From: Streptomyces sp. NBC_01707
GTDB taxonomy: Bacteria; Actinomycetota; Actinomycetes; Streptomycetales; Streptomycetaceae
NCBI RefSeq assembly: GCF_041438805.1
Contig: NZ_CP109190.1
Span: 6,014,001 to 6,078,000 of the forward strand
DNA: 64,000 bases
Reading direction: 5' to 3'
The notes below the pieces were generated by a model. It had not been told where the DNA came from. It was given only the letters and a program-made list of their open reading frames with translations, and made no database searches. This document shows, piece by piece, positions 56,097 through 64,000 of this stretch (positions within the stretch are counted from its first letter, which is position 1; each line of letters starts with the position of its first letter). Position numbers and translations under genes: made by a program.

Positions 56097-56167
56097 CGTA
56101 TCCCCGGTGCAGCGGGTACGTGGACGCCGCGGGAGCGGTGGCTCGCGATGGCGTAGCTTCCCTGTCC

Positions 56168-56644
56168 ATGACGGACATCGACAAGCTCACCGGCCTGTTC
56201 GAAGCGCTGGGGGCCGACGACGCACCGGGCTGGGCCGACTCGGAAGTCGAGGAGAACATTCCGCAGCTCGCCCGCTACCGGTTCCTGCGCAACGTCTGGC
56301 AGGACATCGACGCCTGGAGCTCGGCGGCACCCGACTGGGTCGAGGCGTACCGGAAGGAGGGCCTCGCGGGCGGCGCCGTCGAGCGGGCGGTGCGGCTCGG
56401 GCTGACCCCCGGTGAACTGGGCGAGATAGCCCGGCAGGTGGCGAAGGAGACCGCGTTCGGCCTGCTCCGCAGCCTGGCCGAGCCGGCGGACGGTGACCTT
56501 CCGCCCGAGGTCGAGGAACAGTTGCCCGGCTGGTGCGTGGCGGAGCTGTCCCCGCAGGGGGAGCCCACGGGACGGATTCTGGATGCGCTGTACGAGGACC
56601 TGGACGAGCTCGAACCGCAGGGACCTGTGGAGGGTGTGCGGTGA
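56168..56644 (+). CDS. Hypothetical acidic protein
   Basis: A 158-residue soluble acidic protein. ATG at 56168 is chosen because the upstream extension overlaps likely promoter sequence. Segments such as RYRFLRNVWQDIDAW, RLGLTPGELGEIARQVAKE and RILDALYEDLDELEPQ suggest a helical domain; no family was recognised. Its TGA overlaps the GTG of a methyltransferase gene, so the two are coupled. Confidence 0.72.
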   Translation: MTDIDKLTGLFEALGADDAPGWADSEVEENIPQLARYRFLRNVWQDIDAWSSAAPDWVEAYRKEGLAGGAVERAVRLGLTPGELGEIARQVAKETAFGLLRSLAEPADGDLPPEVEEQLPGWCVAELSPQGEPTGRILDALYEDLDELEPQGPVEGVR

Positions 56645-57447
56645 CCGCGTTCGATCTGAGTGAGCGGCGGATCTGGGACGGCCGCGCCGAGGCCTACGCG
56701 CGCACCTTCGCCAGGCTCTGTGCGCACCCCGTTCCGGCGCTGCTGGACGCGGCCGGGGTCGGGTCCGGGACACGGGTGCTCGATGTGGGGTGCGGCAGTG
56801 GCAGTGTGACGGTGGCGGCCGTCGGGCGCGGTGCGGTCGTACGGGCCGTGGACGCCGAGCCGGGAATGGTCGAGGCGACCCGGCGGGCCGCTCCCGGAGT
56901 CGATGTCCGGCTCGGTCGGCTGCCCGAACTTCCTTACCAGGACGGCGAGTTCGACGCGGTCGTGGCGAACTTCGTGCTCAACCACGTGGGCCGCCCGGAG
57001 GCCGCCATCGAGGAACTGCGCCGGATCACCCGTCCCGACGGACTCGTCGCGGTCACCATCTGGCGGGTGCCGGGCGGCGCCGGGCAGGCCCTGGTGGGAC
57101 GGGCCGCGCAGGCAGCGGGGCTGACCCGCCCGCAGTGGCTGGCCACGGTCGACGCCGAGCACGACTTCCCGCGCACCCGGGAAGGGCTGGGCGCACTGAT
57201 GTCCGCGGCCGGCCTCGGAGACGTACGGACCGAGGCCCTCGCCTGGGACCACCACGTGGGTGCGGAGGACTGGTGGGCCGGCCCCGCGTCCGGGGTCGCC
57301 GCGATCGGGCAGATGGTCAACAGCGGGGGGCCGGAGGGAGTGGCTGCGGCCAAGCGGGAGTACGACGTGCTGTGCGCCGAATTCGCCGAGGAGGACGGCG
57401 ATCTGACTCTGCCGCACGTGGCGCTGCTGGGGCGGGGGAGCGCGTAG
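56641..57447 (+). CDS. Class I SAM-dependent methyltransferase
   Basis: A 268-residue methyltransferase starting with GTG at 56641 (GGAGGG upstream). SAM motif I is VLDVGCGSGSVTVAA, followed by acidic AVDAEPGM and motif IV FDAVVANFVLNHV, as in the Methyltransf_11/UbiE-like group. Substrate unknown. Coupled to an acidic hypothetical gene, which could be a partner (inference). Confidence 0.9.
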   Translation: MTAFDLSERRIWDGRAEAYARTFARLCAHPVPALLDAAGVGSGTRVLDVGCGSGSVTVAAVGRGAVVRAVDAEPGMVEATRRAAPGVDVRLGRLPELPYQDGEFDAVVANFVLNHVGRPEAAIEELRRITRPDGLVAVTIWRVPGGAGQALVGRAAQAAGLTRPQWLATVDAEHDFPRTREGLGALMSAAGLGDVRTEALAWDHHVGAEDWWAGPASGVAAIGQMVNSGGPEGVAAAKREYDVLCAEFAEEDGDLTLPHVALLGRGSA

Positions 57448-57490
57448 CGGAGGGCCGCGGTCGCACGCGCGGTGACGACCGTGGCGTGCG

Positions 57491-57524
57491 GCGGGGCCCG
57501 GCCGGCGAACCGTCCGGGCCCCGC
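57491..57524. terminator. Bidirectional terminator
   Basis: GCGGGGCCCGG (57491-57501) and CCGGGCCCCGC (57514-57524) between convergent methyltransferase and LCP genes. Confidence 0.82.
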
Positions 57525-57536
57525 TCCTGTCTGCCG

Positions 57537-58841
57537 TCAGTTGCTGGAGACGGTGACCTTCTCGTCGTCGTTGAGCTGCTGCACCAGCTGCTTGACCTTG
57601 GCCTTGTCCCAGACCAGGTTCCCGCCGGTGCTGCCCGAGATCGGCATGTTCATCGACTTGCCGTCACCGCCCGTGACGCCCTTCATCGCGAAGAACATGT
57701 TGCCCAGGTCCCACAGCGACATGTCCTTGTCGACGATGAGGGTGTCGAGGCCGGCGCCCATCGTCGGGTACAGCTTGAACGGGTTGAGGATCGTGGACGG
57801 CGTCGCCGTCTGGCTCGCCAGCGCCGCAAGGAACTTCTGCTGGTTCTTCGTACGGTCCAGGTCGCTGCCCGCGAACGCGTACCGGGTCCGCACGAAGGCG
57901 AGCGACTGCTCGCCGTTCAGCGTCTGCTTGCCGGCCTGGAAGTCGGCGCCGGAGTTCTTGTCCTTGAAAGCCTTGGGGATGTCGAGTTCCACCCCGCCGA
58001 TCGCGTCCACGATCTTGGCGAAGCCGCCGAAGCCGATCTCGACGTAGTGGTCGATGTGCAGGCCGGTGTTGAACTCGACGGTACGGACCAGCAGTTCCGG
58101 GCCGTCCTCCGCGTAGGCGGCGTTCAGCTTGGTGAAGCGGCCGCGGCCCGGGTAGAGCTTGCCCGAGTCGGAGCCCTTGTACGAGGGGATCTCCACGTTC
58201 GAGTCACGCGGCAGGGAGATCAGTGTCGGGCCGTTCGATCCGTCGTGCAGGATCATCATCGAGTCGGTCCGCTTGCCCTCGGCGGAGCCGGTGTGGAGCC
58301 GCTTCTTGTCCTCGGCCGACATGCCCGCGCGACTGTCGGAACCGACGATCAGGTAGTTGGTGCCGTCGCCCTCGCCGGGACGCTCGATCACGTTGGAGAG
58401 GTCGACCTCGCGCTTCAGCTTGGAGTCGGCCCAGAAGTACGTGCCGATGGAGACGGCCAGCACCACGACCACGAGGGTCAGCGCGCCGATCTTTATTCGA
58501 CGGCGCCAGTCCGGTGCGGGCCGGCCCTGGACGTAACCGCCGTCACCGCCGCCGTAACCCCGGCCGCCGCCGTTGCCGCCGCCGTAGACCTGACCGTCGC
58601 TGTAACCGTTGCCGTACCCAGCGTTGTCGTCATAGCCGTCGGAGTACCGCGGCGGCTCCGGACGGCGCTGCTGCGGCGGCGCCGGATACTGCCGCGGCGG
58701 CGCCGGGCGCTGCTGCGGCGGTGCGGGGTGCCGCTGGACGTGCCGCATCACACGGGCACCTTCGGGCTGGGCGCTGTCACTGCCCTGTCCGTAGCGGTCG
58801 TCGCGGTTGTCGTCGGTCCATCCACCGGGCCTGTCGCTCAT
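57537..58841 (-). CDS. LytR-CpsA-Psr (LCP) family wall-glycopolymer transferase (1)
   Basis: 434 residues. A Pro/Gln/Tyr/Gly-rich cytoplasmic N-terminus of about 110 residues precedes one span (IGALTLVVVVLAVSIGTYF) and the LCP domain with NYLIVGSDSR, TDSMMILH, SLPRDSNVEIP, LNAAYAEDGPEL and FVRTRYAFAGSDLDR. LCP enzymes transfer polyprenyl-linked teichoic or teichuronic-type polymers to peptidoglycan. The ATG at 58841 has a weak ribosome site. No C-terminal LytR_C domain, unlike the two other LCP proteins. Confidence 0.93.
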   Translation of the reverse strand: MSDRPGGWTDDNRDDRYGQGSDSAQPEGARVMRHVQRHPAPPQQRPAPPRQYPAPPQQRRPEPPRYSDGYDDNAGYGNGYSDGQVYGGGNGGGRGYGGGDGGYVQGRPAPDWRRRIKIGALTLVVVVLAVSIGTYFWADSKLKREVDLSNVIERPGEGDGTNYLIVGSDSRAGMSAEDKKRLHTGSAEGKRTDSMMILHDGSNGPTLISLPRDSNVEIPSYKGSDSGKLYPGRGRFTKLNAAYAEDGPELLVRTVEFNTGLHIDHYVEIGFGGFAKIVDAIGGVELDIPKAFKDKNSGADFQAGKQTLNGEQSLAFVRTRYAFAGSDLDRTKNQQKFLAALASQTATPSTILNPFKLYPTMGAGLDTLIVDKDMSLWDLGNMFFAMKGVTGGDGKSMNMPISGSTGGNLVWDKAKVKQLVQQLNDDEKVTVSSN

Positions 58842-58960
58842 GCGGACCAGTGTGCAGGCCGGACCTGTCGGTATTACAGGGGGTGTGAGATATCGGGCCG
58901 GGGCTGTTGCCAAGCTGATGCAATGTCCGCGGCGCATGGCCCCCGCATAAGGTGGACGAC

Positions 58961-59512
58961 ATGACAGATCAGGCCCCGCGCCCGGAGGGCGATATTCCGG
59001 GCAAGCCGACCGCGGCCTCCCGGACCACCCTCAGCCACATCATGACCGGCAGTGACACCAACCTGCTGGGGACCGTGCACGGTGGCGTGATCATGAAACT
59101 CGTCGACGACGCGGCGGGCGCCGTGGCCGGCCGGCACTCCGGTGGCCCCGCGGTGACGGCCTCGATGGACGAGATGGTCTTCCTGGAGCCGGTCCGCGTC
59201 GGTGACCTTGTTCACGTCCGCGCGCAGGTGAACTGGACCGGGCGCTCCTCGATGGAGGTCGGCGTCCGGGTCATGGCCGAGCGGTGGAACGAATCGACCC
59301 CCGCCCAGCAGGTCGGCAGCGCGTACCTGGTGTTCGCCGCGGTCGACGGGGACGGCAAGCCGCGCCCCGTACCGCCCGTGATCCCGGAGACGGAGCGCGA
59401 CAAGCGGCGCTACCAGGAGGCGCAGATCCGGCGTACGCACCGCCTCGCCCGCCGCCGCGCGATCAAGGAACTGCGCGAGAAGCGCATCGCGGACGGCATC
59501 GACATCGACTGA
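58961..59512 (+). CDS. Hotdog-fold acyl-CoA thioesterase
   Basis: A 183-residue thioesterase of the YciA/BACH type: LLGTVHGGVIMKLVDDAAGAVAGRHS, where HGG and Asp are the active-site elements, and ASMDEMVFLEPVRVGD. A charged C-terminal tail of about 40 residues is rich in Arg. The ATG at 58961 is preferred over a GTG at 58952. It is divergent from an LCP gene and convergent with another. Confidence 0.9.
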   Translation: MTDQAPRPEGDIPGKPTAASRTTLSHIMTGSDTNLLGTVHGGVIMKLVDDAAGAVAGRHSGGPAVTASMDEMVFLEPVRVGDLVHVRAQVNWTGRSSMEVGVRVMAERWNESTPAQQVGSAYLVFAAVDGDGKPRPVPPVIPETERDKRRYQEAQIRRTHRLARRRAIKELREKRIADGIDID

Positions 59513-59592
59513 CGGCAGGTCCCGGGTCCGGCGGGGGCGGGCACCCGGTGGCCACCGGCCTCCAGGACGTCGCCCCGCACGCGGCACCGCCC

Positions 59593-61053
59593 CTACGGGC
59601 ACACCACCTGGTCGCCCGTGACCGTGCCGAACTCACCCCGGTGCTTCGCCTCGGCCTGCACCCGCTCCACCTTGCCGAAATCGTCGCCCGCGGTCACCTT
59701 CATCGTCTTGCCCTGCCCCGCGACCGCCCGCAGCTCCGCCCCCGGCAGCGCTGCCGCCAGCGACTTCGCCGACCGGTCCCACCGCGGGTCGTACTCGACC
59801 AGCGTGTGCTTGAGGCTGCGCGGATCCGCGTTGAGCGGGGCCCGTGTCGTGACGAAGCCGGTGGCGCGCAGCGCGTCGTCGACCCTTCTGCCGAGCCCGT
59901 CCTGCACCGTGCCGTTGTAGACCTGGACCCGGATCTCACCCGGTGCGACATCGACCGGCTTCGCCGCCGGCGCCATCGGCCGCTTCGAAGCCAGCGGTTT
60001 GTCCTCGCGCAGCGCCTCGAAGAGCCTCTTCGACTTCACCGGGTCCCATTTGACCGTCGAGCCGACGCCCTTGACCGGGAAGGAGGGATCGCTGATCGGT
60101 ACGGAGGCGAACTCGGACGACGCCGGGGTGAAGCCGCGCATCGCCTGGCCGAGGTCCAGCAGCTGGTCCGTGCCGAACCCCTGGTCCGCCCGGACCGAAC
60201 GGAGCATCGTCGACGCGACGTCCCGGAACTTCACCGGGTTCATCAGCACACCGCTGCTGGTCGCCCGCTTGATCAGCGACGCGAGGAACCTCTGCTGGCG
60301 CTGCATCCGGCCCAGGTCGGCGGCCGCGTCGATATGGCGTGAGCGCACGTAGCGGAGCGCCTGCCCGCCGTCCAGCCAGTGGGTGCCCGCGGCGAGATCG
60401 AGGCCGGTGTACGCGTCCTTCATGGGCCGGGCCGTGCAGACCTGCACCCCGCCGAGGGTGTCCACCGTCTTCATGAAGCTGGAGAAGTCGACCTCCAGGT
60501 AGTGGTCGACCTTGACACCCGTCATGCGCTCGACCGTCCGTACGGTCAGACTCGGGCCGCCCTCCGCATAGGCGGCGTTCAGCTTCACCGGATGGGCGGC
60601 GCGCTCGACGCCGGTGGTCGCGTCCCGGTGCTCGGGGAGTTCGGTGTAGGTGTCGCGTGGCAGCGAGACGATGGTCGCGCGTTCTCTGTCCGCCGACAGG
60701 TGCACCAGCATGATCGTGTCGGTGCAGTGGCAGGGCGCACCGCCCAGCCGGTACTTCCGCTTCTCCTCCGGGCCGATCTTGTCGCGGCCGTCGGTGCCGA
60801 CGAGCAGCAGATTCATGCCGTTGCCGGCCCGCGGCCGGTTCTTCATGTCCTTGAACGGGTCGACCCGGTCGATCCCGGTCTCCAGGCTGGTCACGACGGC
60901 ATGACCGATCCCGCCCGCCCCGAGCACCAGCACGGACAGACCGGTCGCGACCCGCATGCCCCAGCGGGGCCGCTCGTCCTGCTTTCTCGACCTGCGCTGC
61001 GGGGGAGTGGCGTGGCGGCGCGGCGGACGGGGGGAGCTGTGCGGTGTGGGCAC
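59593..61053 (-). CDS. LCP family wall-glycopolymer transferase (2) with LytR_C domain
   Basis: 486 residues from a GTG at 61053 that follows GGAGG at seven bases. A short basic N-terminus, one span (VATGLSVLVLGAGGIGHAVV), the LCP domain (MNLLLVGTDGRDK, TDTIMLVHL, SLPRDTYTELP, LNAAYAEGGPSL, RYVRSRHID) and a C-terminal LytR_C-type domain (IRVQVYNGTVQDGLGRRVDD). The conserved Arg/Asp residues of LCP active sites are present. It is divergent from a family 2 glycosyltransferase gene. Confidence 0.94.
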   Translation of the reverse strand: MPTPHSSPRPPRRHATPPQRRSRKQDERPRWGMRVATGLSVLVLGAGGIGHAVVTSLETGIDRVDPFKDMKNRPRAGNGMNLLLVGTDGRDKIGPEEKRKYRLGGAPCHCTDTIMLVHLSADRERATIVSLPRDTYTELPEHRDATTGVERAAHPVKLNAAYAEGGPSLTVRTVERMTGVKVDHYLEVDFSSFMKTVDTLGGVQVCTARPMKDAYTGLDLAAGTHWLDGGQALRYVRSRHIDAAADLGRMQRQQRFLASLIKRATSSGVLMNPVKFRDVASTMLRSVRADQGFGTDQLLDLGQAMRGFTPASSEFASVPISDPSFPVKGVGSTVKWDPVKSKRLFEALREDKPLASKRPMAPAAKPVDVAPGEIRVQVYNGTVQDGLGRRVDDALRATGFVTTRAPLNADPRSLKHTLVEYDPRWDRSAKSLAAALPGAELRAVAGQGKTMKVTAGDDFGKVERVQAEAKHRGEFGTVTGDQVVCP

Positions 61054-61232
61054 GGGGGGACCTCCGCGGTGCAGGGGGGACCATTCGCACAGTAGGTCCA
61101 TACGACAACCACTCCGGGAAGCAACCCGGTGGCGCGCGCCCGTGTCCCTCATTCGCGGTAACGTGGCGGCCGAATAACGCCGCCTCCTGGGGTGCGAACC
61201 CCCGGCGCCCCCGAGGACCCCCCGAGGACCAC

Positions 61233-62255
61233 ATGTCTGCCGCGCAGTACCCCGCCGTCTCCGTGATCATGCCGGTGCTCAACGAGGAACGCCATCTCAG
61301 GAACTCCGTCCGGCACATCCTCGAGCAGGAGTACGCCGGCGAGATGGAGGTCGTGATCGCGCTCGGCCCGTCCACGGACCGTACGGACGAGATCGCCGCC
61401 GAGCTCGTACGCGAGGACTCCCGGGTGCACACGGTGCCGAACCCGACCGGCCGCACCCCGGCAGCGCTCAACGCCGCGATACAGGCCTCCTCGCACCCCG
61501 TCGTGGTGCGAGTCGACGGCCATGGCATGCTCTCGCCGAACTACATCGCGACCGCCGTCCGGCTCCTGGAGGAGACCGGCGCGCAGAACGTCGGCGGCAT
61601 CATGCACGCCGAGGGCGAGAACGCCTGGGAGGACGCCGTCGCCGCGGCCATGACATCGAGGATCGGCGTCGGCAACGCGGCCTTCCACACCGGCGGCCAG
61701 GCGGGCCCGGCCGAGACCGTCTACCTGGGGGTCTTCCGCCGCGAGGCGCTGGAGAAGGCGGACGGCTACAACGTGGAGTTCATCCGCGCCCAGGACTGGG
61801 AGCTGAACTTCCGGATCCGCGAGGCGGGCGGACTGATCTGGTTCTCGCCGGAGCTGAAGGTGCAGTACCGGCCGCGTCCCTCGGTGAAGGCCCTCGCCAA
61901 GCAGTACAAGGACTACGGCCGCTGGCGCCACGTCGTCGCCCGCTACCACGCCGGTTCGATCAACCTGCGTTACCTGGCGCCGCCGACCGCCGTCTGCGCG
62001 ATCGCGGCGGGCATCGTCGTCGGCGCGGCCGTCACCCCGTGGGCCTTCGTCCTCCCGGCCGGTTACGCCGCGGCCATAATCGCCGGGTCCCTCCCGGCGG
62101 GCAAGGGCCTGCCGCTGAAGGCGCGGGCACAGATCCCGGTGGCGCTGGCCACCATGCACATGTCCTGGGGCTACGGCTTCCTGACCAGCCCGCGCTCATT
62201 GGCCAAGAAGGTCATGGCCGCCCGCCGCCCGGCGGTCGGGCGACAGACGGTCTGA
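61233..62255 (+). CDS. Glycosyltransferase family 2
   Basis: A 340-residue sugar transferase with the GT-A start VSVIMPVLNEERHLRNSVRH, the Asp-containing VVRVDGHGML and AQDWELNFRIREAGG acceptor motif, and two C-terminal membrane segments (AVCAIAAGIVVGAAVTPWAF; AFVLPAGYAAAIIAGSLP). Likely acts on the inner face of the membrane in wall or extracellular polysaccharide synthesis, together with the LCP proteins around it. The ATG at 61233 has GAGGA six bases upstream. Confidence 0.93.
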   Translation: MSAAQYPAVSVIMPVLNEERHLRNSVRHILEQEYAGEMEVVIALGPSTDRTDEIAAELVREDSRVHTVPNPTGRTPAALNAAIQASSHPVVVRVDGHGMLSPNYIATAVRLLEETGAQNVGGIMHAEGENAWEDAVAAAMTSRIGVGNAAFHTGGQAGPAETVYLGVFRREALEKADGYNVEFIRAQDWELNFRIREAGGLIWFSPELKVQYRPRPSVKALAKQYKDYGRWRHVVARYHAGSINLRYLAPPTAVCAIAAGIVVGAAVTPWAFVLPAGYAAAIIAGSLPAGKGLPLKARAQIPVALATMHMSWGYGFLTSPRSLAKKVMAARRPAVGRQTV

Positions 62256-62267
62256 TCCGGCGCGGGC

Positions 62268-62320
62268 ACGCACAGGGGCGCCGAACGCTCTCCCCGAGAG
62301 CGTTCGGCGCCCCTGTGCGT
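62268..62320. terminator. Bidirectional terminator, perfect 25-bp stem
   Basis: Arms 62268-62292 and 62296-62320 around a CCC loop, between the glycosyltransferase and convergent third LCP gene. Longest stem in the window. Confidence 0.93.
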
Positions 62321-62329
62321 CGGCCCCGC

Positions 62330-64000
62330 CTAGAACCGGTACGGCCAGTAGACGTCCATGCAGGCGTCCTGCTCCGACCCGTTGACCGCCTCGGTCCCCT
62401 CCAGCGGGTCGTCGTCGTCAGCGGCCTTCTTGGGGTACGTCTGTCCCGTCCGCCAGTCCGAGCCGACCGTGAGGGTCAGCGTCTCGACATCCGTCGACAC
62501 CTTGACCGCGCTGGTCGGCATCCCCAGGGCCTCGGCGATCGACAGCGCGTCCGACTTGCCCTGGGCGCCGGAGTCCTTCGGATAGGTCACCGTGGTGGTC
62601 AGCGCGGACCCCGGGACGGTCGAGGCGGTGGCCTTGGTGAAGCCCTCGGACCGGAGGATGTCCTGGACGCCCATGGCGCGGCCGCCGGTGGGCACCTGCC
62701 CGTCGGCTCCGGTGCCGTTGACCACCGTCACGTCGAGGGCAGCAGGCGCTGCCGCGGCCGGTCCCTTGTCCTTCTTCCCGGACGTCTTGCGGTCCTTCGG
62801 GTCGAGCGACTCGTCGTCCCGCAGCAGCGCCCAGAGCTTGTCGGCGGCGACCGGCTTCGGCAGCACGTGGTTGTCGTTCTCCGGATCCGGGATCCGCGGC
62901 ATCGTCAACATGTTGATCTTGTCCATCGGTACGCCCTTGAGCTGCATACCGAGGTCGAACAGCTTCTTCACCGAGCCGATCTCCTCCGAGACCTGGAGCG
63001 ACTTGGTCGCCGTCTCGGCGAGGTCCATCAGCCGCCCGGTGTCGGTGAACGCGTTCTGGTTCTTCAGCTCACGGATGACCGAGTTCAGGTACATGTGCTG
63101 GGCCTTGGCTCGGCCGATGTCGCTCTCGAAGGCGTGGCGGGTACGCAGCCACTGCAGCGCCTGCTTGCCCTTGACCTTGTGCGTGCCCTTGGTCAGCTTC
63201 AGATAGGAGCCGCCGGGGACCTTGGGCTTGGGGATGTCGTAGACGTTGTCGTTGACGCACACATCGGCGCCGCCCACGGCGTCCGCCATGGCGACCACCC
63301 CGGCGAAGTCGACCATCACCCAGTGGTCGATGTAGACGCCGGTCAGCTGCTCCCAGGTGTCCAGTGTGCAGCCGGGGCCGCCACGGCCCAGCGACTCGTT
63401 GATGAGCCTGTTGGTGGCCGGGGACTCGTGGCCGGTGTCGGGGTCGACGCACTTCGGGATGTCGACGCGCGTATCACGCGGAATGCTGACCACCGAGGCG
63501 TTCTTCCGGTCGGCCGACACGTGGAGGAGCATCTGCACATCGGCCAGCGGCTTCGCGCCGACGCTCTCCTTCGAGCCGCCGAGCTTGAGGTTCTCCTTGG
63601 AATTACGGCTGTCGGAGCCGATCAGCAGAATGTTCAGCGGGGTCTGGCCCGCGGCGTTCGGGGCGGCCTTCTTCGCGGCGCTGTTCCCGGCGCTGCGATG
63701 CCCCTTGCGGAGATTGCTGTTCAGGTGCTCGTACCAGAGATAGCCGGCGGCGCCGGCGCCGAGTATCGCCAGCACGAGAACCCAGGCGATCCAGCGCAGT
63801 ATCCGGCGTTTGCCGCGTCTGCCGTGCCGGTGCGACCGGCCGCGGCGGCGCCCGGCGCGGCCGGGGTCCGGGCGGCCCCGGTCCCCGGCGCGGCTGTCGC
63901 GTCCGCCCCCGGAGCCGGCGGACGGCTCGTCGTCGTACAGGCCGTCGTCCCAGCCGAGTTGTCCGGCATGCCGGACGCGTGGTCGCGTTCCCTCCCCGGA
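62330..64000 (-). CDS. LCP family wall-glycopolymer transferase (3), 5' end outside window
   Basis: At least 556 residues; the frame is open to base 64000 with no in-frame start before the GTG at 63775, which would remove the first span, so the true start lies outside. A basic Gly/Arg-rich N-terminus contains LGWDDGLYDDEPS, then a span (ILRWIAWVLVLAILGAGAAG), LCP domain (LNILLIGSDSR, DVQMLLHVSADR, IPRDTRVDIP, INESLGRGGPGC, WLRTRHAFESDIGRAKAQ) and LytR_C (LDVTVVNGTGADGQVPTGG). Three extra Cys in the LCP domain differ from the other copies. Confidence 0.93.
   Translation of the reverse strand, partial: SGEGTRPRVRHAGQLGWDDGLYDDEPSAGSGGGRDSRAGDRGRPDPGRAGRRRGRSHRHGRRGKRRILRWIAWVLVLAILGAGAAGYLWYEHLNSNLRKGHRSAGNSAAKKAAPNAAGQTPLNILLIGSDSRNSKENLKLGGSKESVGAKPLADVQMLLHVSADRKNASVVSIPRDTRVDIPKCVDPDTGHESPATNRLINESLGRGGPGCTLDTWEQLTGVYIDHWVMVDFAGVVAMADAVGGADVCVNDNVYDIPKPKVPGGSYLKLTKGTHKVKGKQALQWLRTRHAFESDIGRAKAQHMYLNSVIRELKNQNAFTDTGRLMDLAETATKSLQVSEEIGSVKKLFDLGMQLKGVPMDKINMLTMPRIPDPENDNHVLPKPVAADKLWALLRDDESLDPKDRKTSGKKDKGPAAAAPAALDVTVVNGTGADGQVPTGGRAMGVQDILRSEGFTKATASTVPGSALTTTVTYPKDSGAQGKSDALSIAEALGMPTSAVKVSTDVETLTLTVGSDWRTGQTYPKKAADDDDPLEGTEAVNGSEQDACMDVYWPYRF

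Noticed and set aside
63775..63775. GTG start for the third LCP gene
   Set aside because: It would cut the transmembrane segment; the open frame upstream encodes a typical charged LCP N-terminus to the window end.

Overview
The window is high-GC, densely coded DNA with the marks of a Streptomyces chromosome: frequent GTG/TTG starts, 1-4 base start/stop overlaps, long perfect-stem terminators between convergent genes, and a tRNA-Leu with a UAA anticodon that matches the developmental gene bldA. The gene content (hut cluster, purK/purE, a SigB/SigF-type sigma factor with partner-switching genes, LytR-CpsA-Psr proteins) looks like a core-arm segment related to the S. coelicolor SCO3111-SCO3040 region; that synteny is from memory and was not checked by alignment.

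Layout. 1-2.3 kb: FtsX/ATPase exporter pair, cut by the window start. 2.5-11.7 kb: LacI repressor divergent from a six-gene operon with an Opp/Dpp-type transporter and a GH2 beta-mannosidase, with a CebR-like operator between them. 12.0 kb: bldA. 12.2-21.7 kb: Bax-inhibitor-like membrane protein, small hypotheticals, thiolase, SGNH hydrolase, cystathionine beta-synthase, XRE regulator/SDR pair. 21.9-29.3 kb: an OpuC-type ABC importer plus an NCS1 permease, divergent from an aromatic-ammonia-lyase homologue with a broken MIO triad that overlaps an RpiR-type regulator. 30.1-32.3 kb: three Roadblock proteins and a DUF4388-like protein without a GTPase. 32.6-38.2 kb: histidine utilisation operon (urocanase, M20 amidohydrolase, HutF, HutI). 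38.3-40.7 kb: sigma factor with anti-sigma antagonist and anti-sigma kinase. 40.7-40.9 kb: a 164-bp foldback element (MITE-like). 41.1-45.4 kb: four-gene cell-surface operon with LPKTG and LAATG sorting signals and a DUF916-like protein. 45.5-53.2 kb: POT peptide transporter, two-component system, GtrA, PurK/PurE, M19 dipeptidase. 53.3-64.0 kb: UDP-glucose dehydrogenase, acyl-CoA dehydrogenase, methyltransferase, hotdog thioesterase, a family 2 glycosyltransferase and three LCP wall-glycopolymer transferases, the last cut by the window end.

How it works together. The LacI operon should import and hydrolyse mannan-type oligosaccharides. The hut operon converts urocanate to glutamate by the formimidoylglutamate/formylglutamate route, with an M20 amidohydrolase in the place of HutG. 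The envelope genes at the right end (Udg, GT2, GtrA, three LCP proteins) fit wall polysaccharide synthesis and attachment. The least explained loci are the sortase-type surface operon built from three copies of one domain, the GTPase-less Roadblock set, and the lyase homologue that has kept most family motifs but not the cofactor triad. A by-eye scan found no in-frame TTA codon in the genes called here.
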